Notes under the pieces: generated by a model | What the model saw: only the letters and a program-made list of their open reading frames with translations | Databases searched by the model: none | Told to the model about the DNA's origin: nothing | Translations under genes and position numbers: made by a program | Shown here: positions 61,571 to 64,000 of the stretch, in pieces | Layout of the letters: each line of letters starts with the position of its first letter | Position numbering within the stretch: position 1 is the stretch's first letter | NCBI GenBank assembly: GCA_030431985.1 | Contig: JAUIIB010000004.1 | Span: 41,639 to 105,638 of the forward strand | Direction of reading: 5' to 3' | DNA length: 64,000 nucleotides | Source of the DNA: Gammaproteobacteria bacterium | GTDB lineage: Bacteria; Pseudomonadota; Gammaproteobacteria; Burkholderiales; Nitrosomonadaceae

Positions 61571-63386
61571 CGTATATATGACTTTGCCACTCTCAGAATT
61601 TACCATTCATCGACAAATCCTAATTGGGTATATTCCTGTGTTGGCCATTCTGTTTTTCCTAGCCTTTTCCAGCTTTCATCACTATAAAAAATTTGACGAC
61701 AGCCTGCAGCAGCTCCGGGAGAATAAAAAGGAAAATCTCATTTTTATTGAAAATGAGAAAGACATTCTGGAGTTACAGCGCAACGTTCTCGTGTTTTCCT
61801 ATGTGGGATATCAGGGTGTATTAAAAAAAATCGATTTTCTTCAAAACAGTTTAAACAAGAAATTTGCGCTTGTTCAACCTATCGTCCAAAAGGATAAAGA
61901 AATCAACGATCGCTTGAACCGTATGATTAACCACTACGATCATTACAAATCAGGATTCAAAGAAGCCGTAAAACATAAACAGAGACTAAAAGATTTAAGT
62001 GATAACTACCTTCAACCACTTTTCTCCAGACTACAGAAGACTCTGGATGAAGTCGATGTCTCTCTAGTGCAGCAAAACCAATATGAGTCAGCTTATGCTA
62101 TCAGCAATATCAATCATAATCTTACTCAAATCAACAATAATATAGACGTCATAACACATTTTCCCGATACGACCTTGATCCTCAAAGTTCGAACGTTACT
62201 ATCGGAAATCGATCAGCAAACCAGCGACCTAGAACGCACTATAAACGATGTCCAGCTTTTCGGTCAGATGAGCAATTTTCAAAACGTTCTTGAAGAATAC
62301 CGAACGGTATTCAAAAAAATTATTAGAACCAGCCGCTCTTATATGCATCTGGTAAACGTTGTTTTGGCCGGTAAAGCAGCGGAAATCATTCAATTGTCGA
62401 ATGAGCTTTACCGACTTGTGGCCGAGCGTTCCGAAATTCTGGAAACGCGAATCAGTACAGATTTACAACACTCTCATAATCAATTTCTTTTTTGGTCACT
62501 TCTTGCCGGATTCCTGGGAATTGCATCTTCGGTCATTATCGCCAGAGGTATTGCTAAGCCAGTGAGTGCCATGGCCACAACATTCTCACAGCTGGCGATG
62601 GGTAAAGCAAAAGATATTGTAATTCCCGGTCAGGACCGGAAAGATGAAATTGGACTCATGGCAAAAGCTGCTGATAAGTTTAAGGCTATGGCAATCAAGC
62701 TTGAAAACCAGACAATAGAATTGGAAGAATTTGCATACAGGACTTCCCACGATTTACGCTCCCCACTAGTATCATCAATTGGCCTACTGGATTTCGCGCA
62801 AAAAGCCATAGACGATAAAAACTATGACCAGGCAAGTAAAAGCATGGGGCTGGTCAAAAATGCGCTAACAAAACTGGAAACGCTCGTAAGAGATCTTTTA
62901 GAACTTACCAAGGCCAATCACATCGATGAGGATAAGCAGGAAATTAACTTTAAAAATATTATTAACGAATCCCTCGAGAAACTTTCCCATATGGAAAATT
63001 ACGACCGTCTTGATATTCAAACCAGCTTAAAATTCAAAGATGCATTTATATCTCAAAAAAGCAGAATAGTATTGATTCTGGAGAATCTTATTTCAAATGC
63101 AATCAAATATCAGGATACCGGTAAAAACAGCTCATTCATAAAAATTTCGACGTATACGCAACGTGATAACATTATTCTCGAAATCGAAGACAATGGTTTG
63201 GGCGTTCCCGAAAACTTACAGAACCAGATGTTTTCAATGTTTAAACGCTTTCATCCTAGAGTTTCATTTGGTTCAGGCTTAGGTTTGTATATGATGAAAA
63301 AAAGCGCAGATATTTTAGGTGGAACTATTAAATTCATCGGCACCAATCAAGGTTCAATATTCAGGCTGATTATTCCAAAAACATAA
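61551..63386 (+). CDS. membrane sensor histidine kinase
   Basis: 611 aa; ATG 61578 is an alternative start just after the preceding stop. TM1 (about 25-45) and TM2 (about 311-331) enclose a large helical periplasmic sensor region. A HAMP domain, a HisKA domain with FAYRTSHDLRSPLVSS (phospho-His near residue 400) and a HATPase domain follow (N box LENLISNAIKYQ, DNGLGVP, FGSGLGLYMMKKS). It overlaps the PotD-like gene and is followed 17 bases later by a response regulator frame. Together they look like a ligand-sensing phosphorelay. Confidence 0.9.
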   Translation: MNSFYRSVYMTLPLSEFTIHRQILIGYIPVLAILFFLAFSSFHHYKKFDDSLQQLRENKKENLIFIENEKDILELQRNVLVFSYVGYQGVLKKIDFLQNSLNKKFALVQPIVQKDKEINDRLNRMINHYDHYKSGFKEAVKHKQRLKDLSDNYLQPLFSRLQKTLDEVDVSLVQQNQYESAYAISNINHNLTQINNNIDVITHFPDTTLILKVRTLLSEIDQQTSDLERTINDVQLFGQMSNFQNVLEEYRTVFKKIIRTSRSYMHLVNVVLAGKAAEIIQLSNELYRLVAERSEILETRISTDLQHSHNQFLFWSLLAGFLGIASSVIIARGIAKPVSAMATTFSQLAMGKAKDIVIPGQDRKDEIGLMAKAADKFKAMAIKLENQTIELEEFAYRTSHDLRSPLVSSIGLLDFAQKAIDDKNYDQASKSMGLVKNALTKLETLVRDLLELTKANHIDEDKQEINFKNIINESLEKLSHMENYDRLDIQTSLKFKDAFISQKSRIVLILENLISNAIKYQDTGKNSSFIKISTYTQRDNIILEIEDNGLGVPENLQNQMFSMFKRFHPRVSFGSGLGLYMMKKSADILGGTIKFIGTNQGSIFRLIIPKT

Positions 63387-63403
63387 CACAAGGAAAATAA
63401 ATC

Positions 63404-63778
63404 ATGAATATTTCTTCCATTATGATTATTGATGACAGCGAGGCTGATCAGTATTTAACGCAAATCACCATTGAGCAGTTTGATCCATCTATTGACATCT
63501 TGTAGGCTTATGATGGCATAGAAGCCCTCGAAGTGCTCGAGGAAATGAAAACACCACCCAGCTTAATTCTTTTAGACATTAATATGCCGCGTATGAACGG
63601 ATTTGAGTTTCTGGATAAATATTGTATCGATGAACAACAAACCCGGGTTATTACCATGCTAACCTCTTCCGCTCAAAAACAGGATATAGAAAAAGCAATG
63701 CAATATAATTGTGTTCACAAATACTCACTCAAACCATTAAAAGCAGAAGATTTGAAGAATTTAAAAAATTCGTTGTAA
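63404..63778 (+). pseudogene. response regulator receiver with in-frame TAG at codon 34
   Basis: A 125-codon frame from ATG 63404 (AAGGAAAATAA upstream) encodes a complete single receiver domain, except for a TAG at 63503-63505. Before the stop the acidic pair lies in MIIDDSEADQYL. After it come AYDGIEALEVL, the phosphoacceptor Asp58 in LILLDINMPRMNGF, Thr87 and Lys110 (SLKPL). A glutamine codon CAG would be usual at that position, so one C-to-T change explains it. It is either a pseudogene, a sequencing error or a read-through case. It belongs to the kinase operon. Confidence 0.8.
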
Positions 63779-63891
63779 TGATTTTAGATATTTAATGCCA
63801 AGCAACAATAGGCCAATAGCCCTTTATATTACGCATTGGGTATTTTACTAACTACCGGCATGCATCACTGCCGTAATAAAACCGATTCGAG

Positions 63892-64000
63892 GAGACTGTA
63901 ACAAATTCTGTGTAACTGTTTATCATTAACCCCGGATATGGGAAAGGATAAACAGACGATGAAGAACAAAGAACTACAAGCGATAGCTGAATTAGCGGCG
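63892..64000 (+). mobile_element. left end of an IS256-family insertion sequence, partial
   Basis: GAGACTGTAACAAATTCTG followed by TGTAAC (63892-63916) resembles the terminal inverted repeat of IS256-type elements. A transposase start follows 43 bases later, and the window ends inside it. Confidence 0.7.
63959..64000 (+). CDS. IS256-family transposase, first 14 codons
   Basis: ATG 63959, with AAAGGA eleven bases upstream, reads MKNKELQAIAELAA to the window edge. This matches the usual opening of IS256/Mutator-type transposases from memory. The adjacent inverted-repeat-like sequence at 63892 supports it. The rest is outside the window. Confidence 0.65.
   Translation, partial: MKNKELQAIAELAA

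Overview
The window reads as chromosome of a betaproteobacterium, most likely an ammonia-oxidiser-type Nitrosomonadaceae. This is an inference from family content and gene order: mlaFEDCB, sdhCDA, gmk-rpoZ-spoT, argS-SPOR-dsbA, rlmB-rnr-tRNA-Leu, a PEP-CTERM protein and a Wzz-like protein. A mobile accessory region of about 19 kb (bases 1 to about 19,450) lies beside roughly 44 kb of ordinary chromosome.

Accessory region. It opens with the 5' part of a serine recombinase cut by the window edge. Next come a PEP-CTERM protein overlapping a cytochrome c gene, and an XRE repressor with two palindromic operators. A small conserved protein and a beta-class DNA methyltransferase follow, then an 800-base gene-poor stretch rich in hairpins. 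The core is a defence island. It holds a CBASS-like operon on the minus strand: a DUF2188 protein, a zinc-ribbon protein with an RX4H (HEPN-like) motif, a CD-NTase and a SLATT two-TM effector. A CapW/BrxR-type WYL repressor is divergent from it, across an intergenic region with two perfect palindromes. Next to it is a complete Hen1-Pnkp RNA-repair operon. Further genes are a 59-aa protein, ArdA antirestriction, a class II Fic protein, an AbiEi-like antitoxin followed by a metallophosphoesterase, and the relaxase/MobC pair. No type IV secretion genes are present, so the element is mobilisable at most.

Chromosomal region. The order is nadC; an FMN-binding glutamate-synthase-like protein; an ABC-2 exporter; the Mla lipid-transport operon; an alanine/sodium symporter; a secreted nuclease; an SH3 protein; and sdhCDA without an adjacent sdhB. 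Next are a Wzz/GumC-type protein with a degenerate tyrosine-recombinase-like C-terminus, thiS-thiG-trmB, a ferric iron ABC importer whose ATPase is separated by a spondin-domain gene, and a serine acetyltransferase. Then come a two-receiver GGDEF protein, spoT-rpoZ-gmk, an HDOD-GAF protein, dsbA-SPOR-argS, rlmB, rnr and tRNA-Leu(CAG).

Right end. Beyond tRNA-Leu is an RTX/CAP secreted protein with a 720-base internal tandem duplication. A Tat-exported PotD-like binding protein follows, overlapping a sensor kinase. The next gene is a response regulator with an in-frame TAG stop. The window closes in the left end of an IS256-family insertion sequence.

The most novel-looking content is the CBASS-like operon with its extra zinc-ribbon/RX4H protein, physically coupled to Hen1-Pnkp RNA repair inside one mobile island.
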